A DNA stretch of 22,859 bases, taken from positions 1 to 22,859 of IMG/VR virus record IMGVR_UViG_3300037507_000968; one strand, 5' to 3'. The translations under genes and the position numbers were made by a program. The notes beneath the pieces are model-generated. The model saw only the letters and a program-made list of their open reading frames with translations, did no database searches and was not told where the DNA came from. Shown in pieces: positions 1 to 8,667 of this stretch (within the stretch, counting starts at the first letter, position 1; every line of letters begins with the position of its first letter). Source of the DNA: a virus.

Positions 1-259
1 TGACGCCAATGTGCTTCTGCGAGGCGACGGTGAGCGTGGTGAACTGCTCGTTGTCGTCCTGCACCTGAAGCGCGGCGCCGTCGGTCACAAGGGCGCGATC
101 CGGCAGACGGATGCGGAGGGTCGAACCGATCTTGGCACCTTCGACAGCAAAGCTGTCGTCGTACTGACGGTTGACGTTGCGGGTGATCACAAGGTTGTTC
201 TCAAGGATTTCGAGAGCCTTCCTCGTGATCATGTCAATAGTAAGAAGTGTATTAGCCAC
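1..259 (-). CDS. P22-type major coat protein, N-terminal part (cut by window edge)
   Basis: This is the first 86 residues of the protein that would form the icosahedral shell. It begins MANTLLTIDMITRKALEIL and continues with NRQYDDSFAVEGAKIGSTLRIRLP, which I recognise as the N-terminal signature of the P22 coat protein (gp5-like) family in many podovirus-like phages. The start is GTG, supported by a GGAG Shine-Dalgarno about 7 bases upstream and by the family's usual MANT start. The C-terminal part, which would hold most of the HK97-like fold, lies outside the window. It follows the scaffold gene directly, the standard scaffold-coat order. Family assignment rests on N-terminal resemblance only. 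Confidence 0.87.
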   Translation of the reverse strand, partial: MANTLLTIDMITRKALEILENNLVITRNVNRQYDDSFAVEGAKIGSTLRIRLPDRALVTDGAALQVQDDNEQFTTLTVASQKHIGV

Positions 260-279
260 AATATGTCTCCAAAAAGAAG

Positions 280-1056
280 TTAGCGGTTACGTCGCGCTTC
301 CCACTGCTTAATCTGTCGCAGACGCTCGGCTTCGATCCACTCTGACGTGCTCATGTCCTTGACAGAGCGTGGGTCAGTCGTGTCTCGGGCCGGTGCGCCG
401 ACGGTTTTAGCCGTCACAGGCTTAATCGGCGGGGGCGCATTGGTTGTCCTTTTAACCGGCGGATTGTCGGCCAATCTGACCTCAATCTTGCCGATCTCCT
501 TGGCTTGCAGGTATGGCGACAAGCGGGAAATACGTTCAGCTTCGCGGGGGTTGGAACCTAAGTAGTACGCTACGTCGGGTCCAAGCTCCGAAGCCTGAAT
601 CGTCTCGGCCATCACGTTCGTAATTGGCAGCGCCTTGTTGTACACGACTTGCTCAAAGTCGTCGTACTTCTCAAAGGCCGCTTCCTCACGTTCCTTATAG
701 GCCGTCAATAGCTCGCGCTGTTGCCGTTCTGCCTCACGCTGGGCTAGCAACTCCTCGGCTTTGCGGGCCGCAAGGGCTTCCGCATACGCGTCGGGGTCAG
801 TGTCCCGGTCAGGCAGCGTGGCGGGCGTCTGGGCTTGTGGCTCAGGCGCTTTTAACGCTTGCTCTCGCTCCCACTTGCGACGTTCCCGTGCAAGTCGTTT
901 ACCTACCAGCGCGTCGAGCTCCTCTTGGGAGAACGTTTTGGCAGGCTTTTCCTCCGGCTGTACTGCCTCTTGGGCAACAACTTCGGGTTCCGGTGCAGCC
1001 GTAGCAACCGGTTCCGGCGCGGGTACTTGTTCCGCTACTACTTCAGTTTCAGACAT
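280..1056 (-). CDS. Scaffold-like protein
   Basis: The 258-residue protein would guide coat assembly and then leave the procapsid. The N-terminus (about residues 1-45) is rich in Glu, Pro, Ala and Val. It is followed by KTFSQEELDALVGKRLARERRKWERE, a charged helical segment typical of phage scaffold proteins, and then a long Glu/Arg/Gln-rich probable coiled coil. The C-terminus is basic (IKQWEARRNR), as expected for a coat-binding tail. An in-frame ATG lies 11 codons upstream, but the MSETE start is preferred because AGGA sits about 7 bases before it. It lies immediately before the coat gene, which supports the role. No enzymatic motif is visible. Confidence 0.8.
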   Translation of the reverse strand: MSETEVVAEQVPAPEPVATAAPEPEVVAQEAVQPEEKPAKTFSQEELDALVGKRLARERRKWEREQALKAPEPQAQTPATLPDRDTDPDAYAEALAARKAEELLAQREAERQQRELLTAYKEREEAAFEKYDDFEQVVYNKALPITNVMAETIQASELGPDVAYYLGSNPREAERISRLSPYLQAKEIGKIEVRLADNPPVKRTTNAPPPIKPVTAKTVGAPARDTTDPRSVKDMSTSEWIEAERLRQIKQWEARRNR

Positions 1057-1101
1057 TTTGATTCCTGATGAATCCCTGGTGAACTGCACCAGTACAGGTA
1101 A

Positions 1102-1129
1102 ATCTTACGTTGTTGCGTCAAAACGTCAA
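1102..1129 (-). promoter_or_regulatory. Candidate sigma70 promoter ahead of scaffold and coat
   Basis: Reading leftward there is TTGACG, a 16-base spacer and TAAGAT, giving a start about 40 bases before the scaffold ATG. A perfect 6-bp hairpin (CTGGTG/CACCAG, loop of 5) lies in the predicted leader at 1076-1092. The position would allow extra transcription of the scaffold and coat genes, which are needed in large amounts. The match is good but not perfect, so it remains a candidate. Confidence 0.35.
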
Positions 1130-1149
1130 GTAATTATGAGTTTGACCTA

Positions 1150-2619
1150 TTACGAAATTGGATAGGTTAAAGTTATCAATAACTCGTCGTTTGCGGCCCA
1201 TGAAAACGGAATAGTCGGGCTAAAAGAACTGCCATTGTTATTAGTGTAACAACCAAGATTGCTGCCCGCTGACACTTTGCACGCGCCGATGTAATACGCC
1301 GTTCCAGAGTCGAGCGCCCACACTGAGCCTACTGCCGGACCTGTAGACGGAATAGGAAGCGAAAATAACCATTCGCCAGTTCCGAAAGTTGTGGTGCTAC
1401 CGGCCGTTAAAGAAATTGTGTAGTGGCAAAGCCCGTTCACAACATCGTAATTTGAAGTAAGGGCGCCGTTTCCAATCGCCGGGGCAACGGTTGTTGCTGT
1501 CCACGTTACCGCTTGGTTTCGTTTTGCATCGCCAAGGTAAAACTTTGTTGGAATCGTTGAATTAAACGCAAAGTTTTTGCCGCTTGTAAAATTCAAAATT
1601 CCTTTTGACGCATACGACGCGGTGATTTCAACGGGTGTAGCCTGGGCATCGCATGACCCAGATAGCGTAATGTCATAAACCAAATTCGACGATGCAGCCG
1701 AAGTTGGGCTGCCGCCAGAACCAGAATAATTTATAAAGTTAACCGGCGAATACGCCGCAGAAGACTCAATATCTAAGTCTATCTTAATGCCGCTGATCGT
1801 TCCACCAAGCAAATCAATGTGGTTGATGTTTACATGGTTGATTGGCGTTGCGGTGTTATCTCTTGAAACATAGCTGACTTCAATGCCTTGTGTATCAAGG
1901 CCGCCTGGAGATCGGCTAATGTTGACCGCGCCTGAAGTGCTGCGATTAGCGCGGTTAAATATCTTTACTTTATGACCTGTCGCACCGTATACGAAATACG
2001 GGCGATAATTTTGGAAGGCAATCAAATTGTCTATTTTTACGCCGTCGCCTTGGTTTTGCGAATTAAAACCGTAGTAGCAGTTATTTGAGAATAACTGCTT
2101 AATGTGTATACCGCGTACTCGTGCAGAACTATCGCCGCCACTTAAAACCACACACGCAACTAATCCGTCGCAGAATATGGAATCAAAAACTACGTCGCCC
2201 CAGCCGCCAGTTCCAGGGAGCGCCTCTAGTTGAAACGCAAAAGCACCGCGAAAGTTTACATTCGGGTCATATCCGGTATCAGTAAATTTGATAGGCCCGC
2301 AAGTAAAGTGGCTGTTGTTAAGAAGATAGAAAAACTTGGGGATAACACTTGCGGTTGTTTGGCAACGTAATTCAACAGATTTATCCGTTAAAACCGATAT
2401 GTTGCTGCCCAAACTGGATAGATCAATAATTATTTCGGACGTAGAGTATTGACCCAACCAGTAAACGCCGGACGGAAAATAGACTTTTTTTGCACCTGAA
2501 TTGAAAGCGGCCTGTATTGCAGCCCTATCGTTAGCAACGCCGTCACCCACCGCGCCAAAGTCTTTGACGTTGGCAGGTGCGCCGTCAATTAGAGCATAAG
2601 TTGCTTTAGTTAAGGCCAT
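1150..2619 (-). CDS. Beta-helix receptor-binding/tailspike-like protein lacking an anchor domain
   Basis: The 489-residue protein starts almost directly with NVKDFGAVGDGVAND (about residues 17-31), the entry motif of the pectate-lyase-like right-handed beta-helix (Pectate_lyase_3) seen in phage tailspikes and depolymerases. The middle is rich in Asn, Gly, Ser and Ile, as expected for beta-helix rungs. The C-terminus (after about residue 385) looks like a separate trimerisation or receptor-binding part. Unlike its two upstream neighbours it has no KIS-type N-terminal module. The start MALTK was chosen over an ATG 24 codons upstream because AAGAG precedes it and the family motif follows at once. 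It probably binds or cleaves a surface glycan; catalytic residues cannot be identified by eye. Codon use is more AT-rich than in the packaging genes. Confidence 0.72.
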   Translation of the reverse strand: MALTKATYALIDGAPANVKDFGAVGDGVANDRAAIQAAFNSGAKKVYFPSGVYWLGQYSTSEIIIDLSSLGSNISVLTDKSVELRCQTTASVIPKFFYLLNNSHFTCGPIKFTDTGYDPNVNFRGAFAFQLEALPGTGGWGDVVFDSIFCDGLVACVVLSGGDSSARVRGIHIKQLFSNNCYYGFNSQNQGDGVKIDNLIAFQNYRPYFVYGATGHKVKIFNRANRSTSGAVNISRSPGGLDTQGIEVSYVSRDNTATPINHVNINHIDLLGGTISGIKIDLDIESSAAYSPVNFINYSGSGGSPTSAASSNLVYDITLSGSCDAQATPVEITASYASKGILNFTSGKNFAFNSTIPTKFYLGDAKRNQAVTWTATTVAPAIGNGALTSNYDVVNGLCHYTISLTAGSTTTFGTGEWLFSLPIPSTGPAVGSVWALDSGTAYYIGACKVSAGSNLGCYTNNNGSSFSPTIPFSWAANDELLITLTYPIS

Positions 2620-2694
2620 TTTATTTGCTCTCTTAAACAGTAAACAAACTTTTAATCTTAAATCGACGATATGTTTTTTGACGCGCAACAATAG

Positions 2695-3591
2695 TTAAAC
2701 TTGGTAAGTCAACGTAAATCTCAGATCGACGCTGCCACCCGACGGCATATCTGCGGAGTCTATGAAATCGCCGTTTTGGCCGCTCCCGGATGCGTAAATA
2801 AGAACCAAAGATGGAGCCCCATCTTCTATTGACGCAACAAAATTAGTGTAATTTGCTTTTGTTATGCCTTGAAAATATAGCGCACCAAGGTTTTGCCGCC
2901 CAGCCGCATTAGTTGCCGTAAACGGAATGCCGGTAATGGCTAAATACCCTGACGCAGTAGAGTGCGTAAAGGCTGAGGTTTTAACAAATCCTTGCAAGAT
3001 TACGCGGTTGCCGATTCGAGTGTAAGCTCCAGCTTGAGTAGTGTAGGTTACAGACAAATCGCCGGGCGTTTGAAAAGTAATTGCCGGCGTCCAAGTGCCT
3101 TCCTCGTACCAGTTCAGCAACTCGCTGGTCATTCCCGCCGCGTGGGTGTTAGCGGAGAAGTCGATGCCTTTGGCGGCGGTGCCGACAATAAAGTTTCCTT
3201 GAACTGCGCGAACATTTTGACTTGAATCTGCACGCAACACTTCTTTGCTGGCGGTATCGTCATACAACGACCATTCGCCATTGCCGATCACATAGTTGTT
3301 GCCGATGCGCCAAGTACGTCCGTTAGCGGCGGAATTGGTCATCGCAAACGAAGTGCCGTTTGAAGACGACGACGAAATACGGCTTTGAACGCCAGTTGAG
3401 TTGTCTGTTACGTCAAGCGCGTAAGTCGGGCTCATGCCCAAACCAAGCTTGGTAGCAGAAACGGTGCGCCCCGCCGTAAGATCAGAGACGGCGACTTTTA
3501 CAGTGCTGCCGCTTTGCACAATTGGCAAAACTTCTGTGCCAGCAAGCGGCGTGGTTGCGCCAGTTAATTGCGAGATTTTTTTGTCTGCCAT
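2695..3591 (-). CDS. Tail fibre-like protein with KIS-type N-terminal module
   Basis: The 298-residue protein begins MADKKISQLTGATTPLAGTEVLPIVQSG, a module common at the N-terminus of phage fibre and minor tail proteins and probably the virion-attachment end. The middle (about residues 40-150) is Ser/Thr/Asn-rich and beta-prone. From about residue 165 the segment GTWTPAITF followed by YTRIGNRVILQGFV recurs in phage receptor-binding tips. The Shine-Dalgarno AAGGAAG lies 9 bases before the ATG. It sits 12 bases after the upstream tailspike stop, in one operon. The N-terminus resembles that of the 641-residue neighbour, suggesting both dock on the same virion part. No enzymatic motif is recognised. 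Confidence 0.7.
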   Translation of the reverse strand: MADKKISQLTGATTPLAGTEVLPIVQSGSTVKVAVSDLTAGRTVSATKLGLGMSPTYALDVTDNSTGVQSRISSSSSNGTSFAMTNSAANGRTWRIGNNYVIGNGEWSLYDDTASKEVLRADSSQNVRAVQGNFIVGTAAKGIDFSANTHAAGMTSELLNWYEEGTWTPAITFQTPGDLSVTYTTQAGAYTRIGNRVILQGFVKTSAFTHSTASGYLAITGIPFTATNAAGRQNLGALYFQGITKANYTNFVASIEDGAPSLVLIYASGSGQNGDFIDSADMPSGGSVDLRFTLTYQV

Positions 3592-3603
3592 GTTGATACT
3601 TCC

Positions 3604-5529
3604 TTAAGTAATCTGTTTCCAATCAGAGGGAGCAGACGTTCCAACTGCAATGTACGCGTCCGTTCCAACTACCGCAAGTTGACCGATATATTCAGGATTA
3701 GACGCAATGGTTGTTTCTGCTCCGGTTTGACCAAATGCTTTCCAAGTGCCTGGAGAACCCGACGTTACACAAACCCATCCAACTGGCGAACCTTCATTTG
3801 GCTGGTCTTTCCATACAACGTCGCCACGAGTCCACTTTCCCGTTGAGGGAATGTTAACGCTCCAATCTATTCGAGGTGCGGCGTAGCGGGACATCGTATT
3901 GCCAAATGCCACGACGCCCGATGCAATGTTGAAATACGTGGTTGCCCCAGAGGCGTAATACACGTCGTTGTTGTAAAACGTGTTCTCGTCTCCAAGCACG
4001 TTAATGCCGTACTGCATACCTCCGGCAAAGTTTTGTTCAATGCAGTTATTAGAAATGTTGTTAAAAACGCTTCCTGCGTTAATTCTAATTCCGCTATAAA
4101 TTGACCCATCTGTTGAATACAGCGCGTTTACGCAATTAATGTTGTTTCCAACAATTTGGTTACGCAACGCATTATTAGTTAGCAAAATACCGTCAGCGCG
4201 TACAAAGTGAATGTTGTTGTTTGCAATCAACAACCCATCAGCGCCATCAATGTAAATTCCCCAACCATCCAAAAACGCGCTAGTAAATGTGCCGCTAATA
4301 TCGCCAATCACATTGTTAGTTACAGACCCGGATACCAAATCAGACGTATCGCCAGAGTCTTGAATCTTAATAGCTGTTTTTCTGTTGCGCTGAATTAAAT
4401 TGTTAGATACTTGGCTTCCGTGACCTAATGCACCATCAAAAAAGAATTTGCAGTCATCCGCGTAGTTGTTGATGACTTGGTTTAAAATGGCAACTACGGA
4501 AACAAACTTAATTGCTGTAGCGTTTGCAACAGACGAATTTGTAGATACGCCGCCTATGATATGAAAGCGGTTTCCATCAATTACATGCCCGCGAAATTCT
4601 GTCGATCCTCGGCGATCTAAGTAAACGCCGTATATGCTTCGCTGGAAAGTATTGTTGTGGATTTTAAGGTTTGCGCCTGTTCCCTTAACGCCAACCGCAA
4701 GTTGGTCAAAAAAACAGCCTGTAACTTCAGAATCAATGTCTTTACTGCCGTCGTTTCTAAAGAATACCGCGCCACCGCAGGTCGTATTTTCGCCAAATAC
4801 TGACGTTGTTTCGTATCCTTGAAACACCAGATTGCTAATAAAAACGCCGTAACTGCCAATCGTTAAAATGTCAAAATTTGGAGCGCCAGCTTTGAGCATT
4901 GTGCCATTCAAGTACGCCGCGTCACCATACAACCGAATAGTGTTGGTAGATACCGTCAAACCGGACGTTATTAAATAAGTTCCAGCGGGAAAATAAACCC
5001 CGCCGCCAGATGTTGCGGCGTTGATTGCGGCTTGAACAGCAGCGGTATCGTTTGTGACGCCATCGCCAACAGCTCCAAAGTCTTTAACGCTAACAATGTC
5101 GCGTTCTTTAGACTGCACGCTACGCGCAACCGCTCCCGTGCCAGCTTGCAGGAACGTCACTGCGCCCGCGTTAGCAACAGAAGACGTTTGCGTCTGTACG
5201 GTTGAAAACTTAACGACAGCGCCTAAATGCAACCCTTGGGTAAACGTAACGGTATTGTTATCGGTTTCTGTATACGCCAACCCTTCGTATTGGTTTACGC
5301 CGTCAACAAACACTTGTAAGTTGTTTGCGCCAGCCGCATAGGTCATTGTCGTAAGGTTAAAAACCGTCTGACCGGCGGTCGCGTATTGGACTTCTTCGAA
5401 GCCCACATAGGTCTGAATGTCGCTAGCGTACGCCTTCTTTGTCACGTTGTCTTGAACGACAACGAACAGATCGGTGCCTTCGACCGGCGAGTCTACGAGC
5501 GGAAGGTCTGAAATCTTAACGATTGCCAT
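3604..5529 (-). CDS. Tailspike with virion-anchor module and pectate-lyase-like beta-helix
   Basis: The 641-residue protein has several modules. Residues 1-42 (MAIVKISDLPLVDSPVEGTD) are a KIS-type anchor like that of the next gene. Residues 45-112 look like a small beta domain (GQTVFNLTTMTYAAG, QVFVDGVNQYEG). Residues 148-161 are VKDFGAVGDGVTND, opening a long Asn/Gly/Ile-rich right-handed beta-helix to about residue 560. The last 75 residues (KWTRGDVVWKDQPNEG, GTWKAF) form a C-terminal module. It likely recognises, and may degrade, host surface polysaccharide. GGAG lies 7 bases before the ATG. Base composition is clearly more AT-rich than the packaging genes, as is common for exchangeable fibre modules. 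Depolymerase activity is inference. Confidence 0.8.
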   Translation of the reverse strand: MAIVKISDLPLVDSPVEGTDLFVVVQDNVTKKAYASDIQTYVGFEEVQYATAGQTVFNLTTMTYAAGANNLQVFVDGVNQYEGLAYTETDNNTVTFTQGLHLGAVVKFSTVQTQTSSVANAGAVTFLQAGTGAVARSVQSKERDIVSVKDFGAVGDGVTNDTAAVQAAINAATSGGGVYFPAGTYLITSGLTVSTNTIRLYGDAAYLNGTMLKAGAPNFDILTIGSYGVFISNLVFQGYETTSVFGENTTCGGAVFFRNDGSKDIDSEVTGCFFDQLAVGVKGTGANLKIHNNTFQRSIYGVYLDRRGSTEFRGHVIDGNRFHIIGGVSTNSSVANATAIKFVSVVAILNQVINNYADDCKFFFDGALGHGSQVSNNLIQRNRKTAIKIQDSGDTSDLVSGSVTNNVIGDISGTFTSAFLDGWGIYIDGADGLLIANNNIHFVRADGILLTNNALRNQIVGNNINCVNALYSTDGSIYSGIRINAGSVFNNISNNCIEQNFAGGMQYGINVLGDENTFYNNDVYYASGATTYFNIASGVVAFGNTMSRYAAPRIDWSVNIPSTGKWTRGDVVWKDQPNEGSPVGWVCVTSGSPGTWKAFGQTGAETTIASNPEYIGQLAVVGTDAYIAVGTSAPSDWKQIT

Positions 5530-5532
5530 TCA

Positions 5533-5694
5533 TCACTCCAACAGCAGCAAGCCGCCGTTCTCTTGCACCAAGTTTTCGCCGGTTTCGGTTTCCAAATTGC
5601 CAAATATCACGTCGCTTGCGTAGCCCGTCAGAAACGAAGCAATGCCGCCAAGCCCTAGCCCGACCGCATTTCGCAAACCAACTCCGAAGCTCAT
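5533..5694 (-). CDS. Small hypothetical virion-operon protein (53 aa)
   Basis: The frame reads MSFGVGLRNAVGLGLGGIASFLTG and ends GGLLLLE. The first half is Gly-rich and hydrophobic, possibly one membrane-active or buried helix; the second half is acidic (ETETGENLVQE). Its ATG overlaps the upstream stop as ATGA, and its own stop lies 3 bases before the tailspike ATG, so it fills the gap exactly. That tight fit is the main evidence that it is real. No function is recognised. Confidence 0.6.
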   Translation of the reverse strand: MSFGVGLRNAVGLGLGGIASFLTGYASDVIFGNLETETGENLVQENGGLLLLE

Positions 5695-5993
5695 CGGATG
5701 TTAATGGGCTTGGCGTACAAGTCGCCGTCAGCCGTTACGCGAATGGCACTCACTCGCCAGGGCGCGCCAGTGCCTTGCGGCACGATGAACGGAATTGGCG
5801 TGTTGGCCGGGATCGGAGTGCTGGAAGTCGTTGCCGTCACGCCCTCACCCACGACCACGTACGCGGCTGACGTACACCATACCACTACGCCCTGCGGGCC
5901 GGACTGCCAAGTCGCCGTAGAGCCTGCGGTGCCCGTGTACGCTACCGTACGACCGGGGTATACGGCATCGGCCATCGGATTAAGAAGTTCCAT
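5691..5993 (-). CDS. Conserved phage hypothetical protein, possible virion accessory (100 aa)
   Basis: The protein reads MELLNPMADAVYPGRTVAYTGTAGS and contains QGVVVWCTSAAYVVVGEGVTATT and PQGTGAPWRVSAIRV. It is beta-rich and Gly/Thr/Val-rich with no membrane segment or signal peptide, so a small beta-sandwich such as a decoration or connector protein is plausible. I have the impression this type is common in P22-like metagenomic phages, but I cannot name the family. GAGG precedes the first ATG by about 7 bases; an internal ATG at residue 7 is a less likely start. It is followed by a 4-base overlap with the next gene. Confidence 0.65.
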   Translation of the reverse strand: MELLNPMADAVYPGRTVAYTGTAGSTATWQSGPQGVVVWCTSAAYVVVGEGVTATTSSTPIPANTPIPFIVPQGTGAPWRVSAIRVTADGDLYAKPINIR

Positions 5994-6002
5994 GTTCTAC
6001 CC

Positions 6003-6365
6003 TCACGCTAAGAAGCGCAGTTTATAAATGGTCGTAAGATACAACGTCAGTATCTCATCAATCAAATTTTGTAAAGGGCTGTCCTCTTTACTACAAACCG
6101 TGTAACGCATTTCCTCAAGCGTCTTTAGTTCGTCCTGCAAAAAGTCGAGCACATTGTTCGTCTTTTTAGCCGTTTGTAACGCAATCGGACCAATCAGGCC
6201 GTAACGGCCCTGATAGGCCTCTGCGAAGCTGTCTGCGAGCGGAATGACCCCTTCGTAAAACTTCTGCAACGCCTTGTGTTTCGCATAGTTACGCGTGTTG
6301 AGGTGCGTAGAGTGCGTCACGTCGCGTGCAAGGAACAAGTGCCCAATAAAGACTTCGCAGGTCAT
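6003..6365 (-). CDS. DUF5856-type phage protein
   Basis: The 120-residue, probably all-helical protein begins MTCEVFIGHLFLARDVTHSTHLNTRNYAKHKALQKFYEGVIPLAD and has AEAYQGRYGLIGP around residues 48-60. This matches my recollection of the DUF5856 family of phage proteins. Spacing of His, Glu and Asp on two helices (HSTHLNTRNYAKHKAL, FYEGVIPLADSFAEAY) is reminiscent of ferritin/Dps-like bundles, but metal binding is inference. The start overlaps the portal stop as ATGA, so the two are probably translated together. Its place beside the portal suggests a virion or assembly role. Confidence 0.7.
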   Translation of the reverse strand: MTCEVFIGHLFLARDVTHSTHLNTRNYAKHKALQKFYEGVIPLADSFAEAYQGRYGLIGPIALQTAKKTNNVLDFLQDELKTLEEMRYTVCSKEDSPLQNLIDEILTLYLTTIYKLRFLA

Positions 6366-8527
6366 AGCGGCATCCCTTCAGGCGGCACGGCCATCTCGCG
6401 GGGGGCGCTAGGCGCCACAAGCTCACCGGTCGATAGCATGCCGGCTAGCGTGCCCATAATGATGTCCTGCACCTGCTCCTGAGTTAGACCGCTCTCGACC
6501 GCTTTAATTCGATCCGTCTCGGCATTGTACGCCTTGACCTGAGCCTCAAACTCCTTAATCTGCACCTCGCGGGCTTCCATCGACTGCTGCACGCGGCGGA
6601 GCATGTCCTGCATCATCTGCATCTCTTGCGCCATCACTTCCATCTGCTGATTGGCGGCTTGCAGGGCTGGGTCTTCCTCGTCCGCAAGCAGCTTCGGATC
6701 AATCATCTTCTGAAGCCGCTTGCTGATCTCCTGAGCGCCCGGCCAGTCCATGTTCTTGACAAACAGGTCGCCGGCCACCGCCCAAAGCTGCGGGTTGGCC
6801 TGCAAAATTTGCCCCATGGCGTCCATGGCTTCCTGCCGCTTGGTCGCGTAGGACGGGCCAGTCGTGACCGCCACGTCGTACTTACCGACAGATGGGTTGT
6901 AAATTTTTTCGATCACGATACCCGTCTCGTCCATGATCCGGCGGACCGGCTCGGCTTGCATCGGGTCGATGCGAACCGTGTTGGTTTCGCCGTCAATGCC
7001 AATGATGCGCGCAATGCGCTGGGTGTCGTAAATCTTCGGGATCAAGTCAACGAGTTGGCGCGTCCCATAGCGAATGGCCCGAGCTAGGTTATCTACGAAG
7101 TGGTATGTGCCTGTGTCGCCTTGCCGTTCACGCGCCAAAATGGCCCGACCGGTGCGCTCGTTGGAGCGGATGCCAAGACTTGCATCGTACTGGCCCGTAG
7201 AGGCCTTGATGTCGTCGGCAGCGCCCATCTTCGCCTGGATCAAGCCCGTCTGGGCGAGCGGCGGCGGAGCACGTTGTGGCAGCGGTAGGACTGCGCCCTG
7301 TCCGTCTGTCACGTCGGGGTTAACTTCTAAGTACGGCCAGTTGGTCGTGTTGGCCGTCTTCCACTGGTTCTCATAGCCTTCAAACTGACCGCCGTAACCA
7401 ATGAACGGCGCCTTGGGCGCAAGCGCAAGCATCTCTGCTTCCTGCGATACCCAGTAGTTGTACATGCGCTGGGCGTCCTTGGCGTTACGCACAAGGCCCG
7501 ACACGTACATACGACCGTCTACTTCAAACTCGTTGCCGATCACGCGGATCACAGGTATCCACTTGCCCGGCCATTCGGATTCTTCAAGGATTTCATAGCC
7601 GTTTGTCTTCAGCCACTTGACGCGCTTAACGTCTACCTCGCGCTTGCGAATGGGCTGAAGGCCCAGCATCTCAAGCTCTTGCGCTTCCGGTGAACCTTCA
7701 AACGCCGTTTGGTTGCCGGCGTACAGATTCAGCGTTTCTTTGCTGTGTTCTTTGTAGAAATACTCAGCAATTCGCACCGTATCTTGGTTAATCCACTGCG
7801 AAAGCGCCTGATCGCCGACTCCACGCTGCAAAACCGACGAAATCGGCTCTGCGTTAGGGTACATGCGCTCAAAATCCGACTTTTGGATGTCTTCGGTGAT
7901 GAAGCACCACTCCGCATCCGCCCCGCAAGGGTCTTGGATGGTCGGGTCCATGTACACACTGAAGCTATTTCGGATGCGACCGATACGAAGGTCTTGGTCA
8001 AACGTATTTTCGTCGCAGTATTCCGTCAAAATGCGGAAATACCCTTCGCCATACGTGACTTGGTTGTCGCATGCGGTGTCATACGCCACATCCGCATCTG
8101 AAATATACTCAATGTGACGGACAATTCCGTCAAAAATCTCCGCGACCTCAATGTCCGCCTTGTCATCGACGGGGATGACCTTACCGGCGGGCCGGTTCTG
8201 TCGCTGATCGTTCGTCACCTGCCGCACATGCTGCGGGAGCTTGTTGATCGTGAGGCACGGACGCGCGTTGAGCGTCTGTCCTTGCACCGACCCGCGCTGC
8301 GCCAGCACGTCTTGTGGCCACTGCCACTGGTTGTCGGGCGAACCTGCCATGAAGCGCAGGTCATCTAGCTCGTCCTCACGGCTGTCTGAGTACGCCGCGA
8401 GGGCGGAGGTCAACCGCGAACGGGCCGTAGCCAGTACGTCCGCCGGGTCGCGCGACATTTTGCCTTTGTTCGTCGGCGTGTTGGCGACGCGCGCAGCGCC
8501 GCGCAGCCCTGTGGGGTCTTTAGCCAT
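6362..8527 (-). CDS. P22-type portal protein
   Basis: The 721-residue protein would form the dodecameric ring at one capsid vertex through which DNA enters and leaves. P22-portal-like signatures include the early segment EDELDDLRFMAGSPDNQWQWP, then RPCLTINKLPQHVRQVTNDQRQNRPAGKVIPVDD, and later SNERTGRAILARERQGDTGTYHFVDNL. The last 150 residues are a Gln/Met/Glu-rich probable coiled coil (NQQMEVMAQEMQMMQDMLRRVQQ) resembling the P22 barrel helix. Length is close to P22 gp1. Its ATG overlaps the upstream stop as TAATG and the Shine-Dalgarno is weak (AAGAAG), so coupling probably sets expression. It lies downstream of the terminases, as expected. Confidence 0.92.
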   Translation of the reverse strand: MAKDPTGLRGAARVANTPTNKGKMSRDPADVLATARSRLTSALAAYSDSREDELDDLRFMAGSPDNQWQWPQDVLAQRGSVQGQTLNARPCLTINKLPQHVRQVTNDQRQNRPAGKVIPVDDKADIEVAEIFDGIVRHIEYISDADVAYDTACDNQVTYGEGYFRILTEYCDENTFDQDLRIGRIRNSFSVYMDPTIQDPCGADAEWCFITEDIQKSDFERMYPNAEPISSVLQRGVGDQALSQWINQDTVRIAEYFYKEHSKETLNLYAGNQTAFEGSPEAQELEMLGLQPIRKREVDVKRVKWLKTNGYEILEESEWPGKWIPVIRVIGNEFEVDGRMYVSGLVRNAKDAQRMYNYWVSQEAEMLALAPKAPFIGYGGQFEGYENQWKTANTTNWPYLEVNPDVTDGQGAVLPLPQRAPPPLAQTGLIQAKMGAADDIKASTGQYDASLGIRSNERTGRAILARERQGDTGTYHFVDNLARAIRYGTRQLVDLIPKIYDTQRIARIIGIDGETNTVRIDPMQAEPVRRIMDETGIVIEKIYNPSVGKYDVAVTTGPSYATKRQEAMDAMGQILQANPQLWAVAGDLFVKNMDWPGAQEISKRLQKMIDPKLLADEEDPALQAANQQMEVMAQEMQMMQDMLRRVQQSMEAREVQIKEFEAQVKAYNAETDRIKAVESGLTQEQVQDIIMGTLAGMLSTGELVAPSAPREMAVPPEGMPL

Positions 8528-8667
8528 TATTTGCGCTTCTTACCTTGTGCTTTACGCTTGACCGAGTAGGCGATCGCCACCGCTTGCTTCTGCGGCTTGC
8601 CCGCCTTCATCTCAGCCTTGATGTTCTTACGAAAGGCAGCCTTGCTGGCAGACTTAACGAGGGGCAT
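8527..8667 (-). CDS. Small basic phage protein (46 aa)
   Basis: The protein reads MPLVKSASKAAFRKNIKAEM, then KAGKPQKQAVAIAYSVKRK and a basic tail. I recognise this as a frequent small phage protein type (PLVKSASKKAF...KPQKQAVAIAYSVKR) without an established function. It is very Lys-rich, predicted helical, and could bind nucleic acid. GAGGA lies about 8 bases before the ATG. Both ends overlap neighbours by a single base (TAATG), which strongly supports the frame. Confidence 0.75.
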   Translation of the reverse strand: MPLVKSASKAAFRKNIKAEMKAGKPQKQAVAIAYSVKRKAQGKKRK

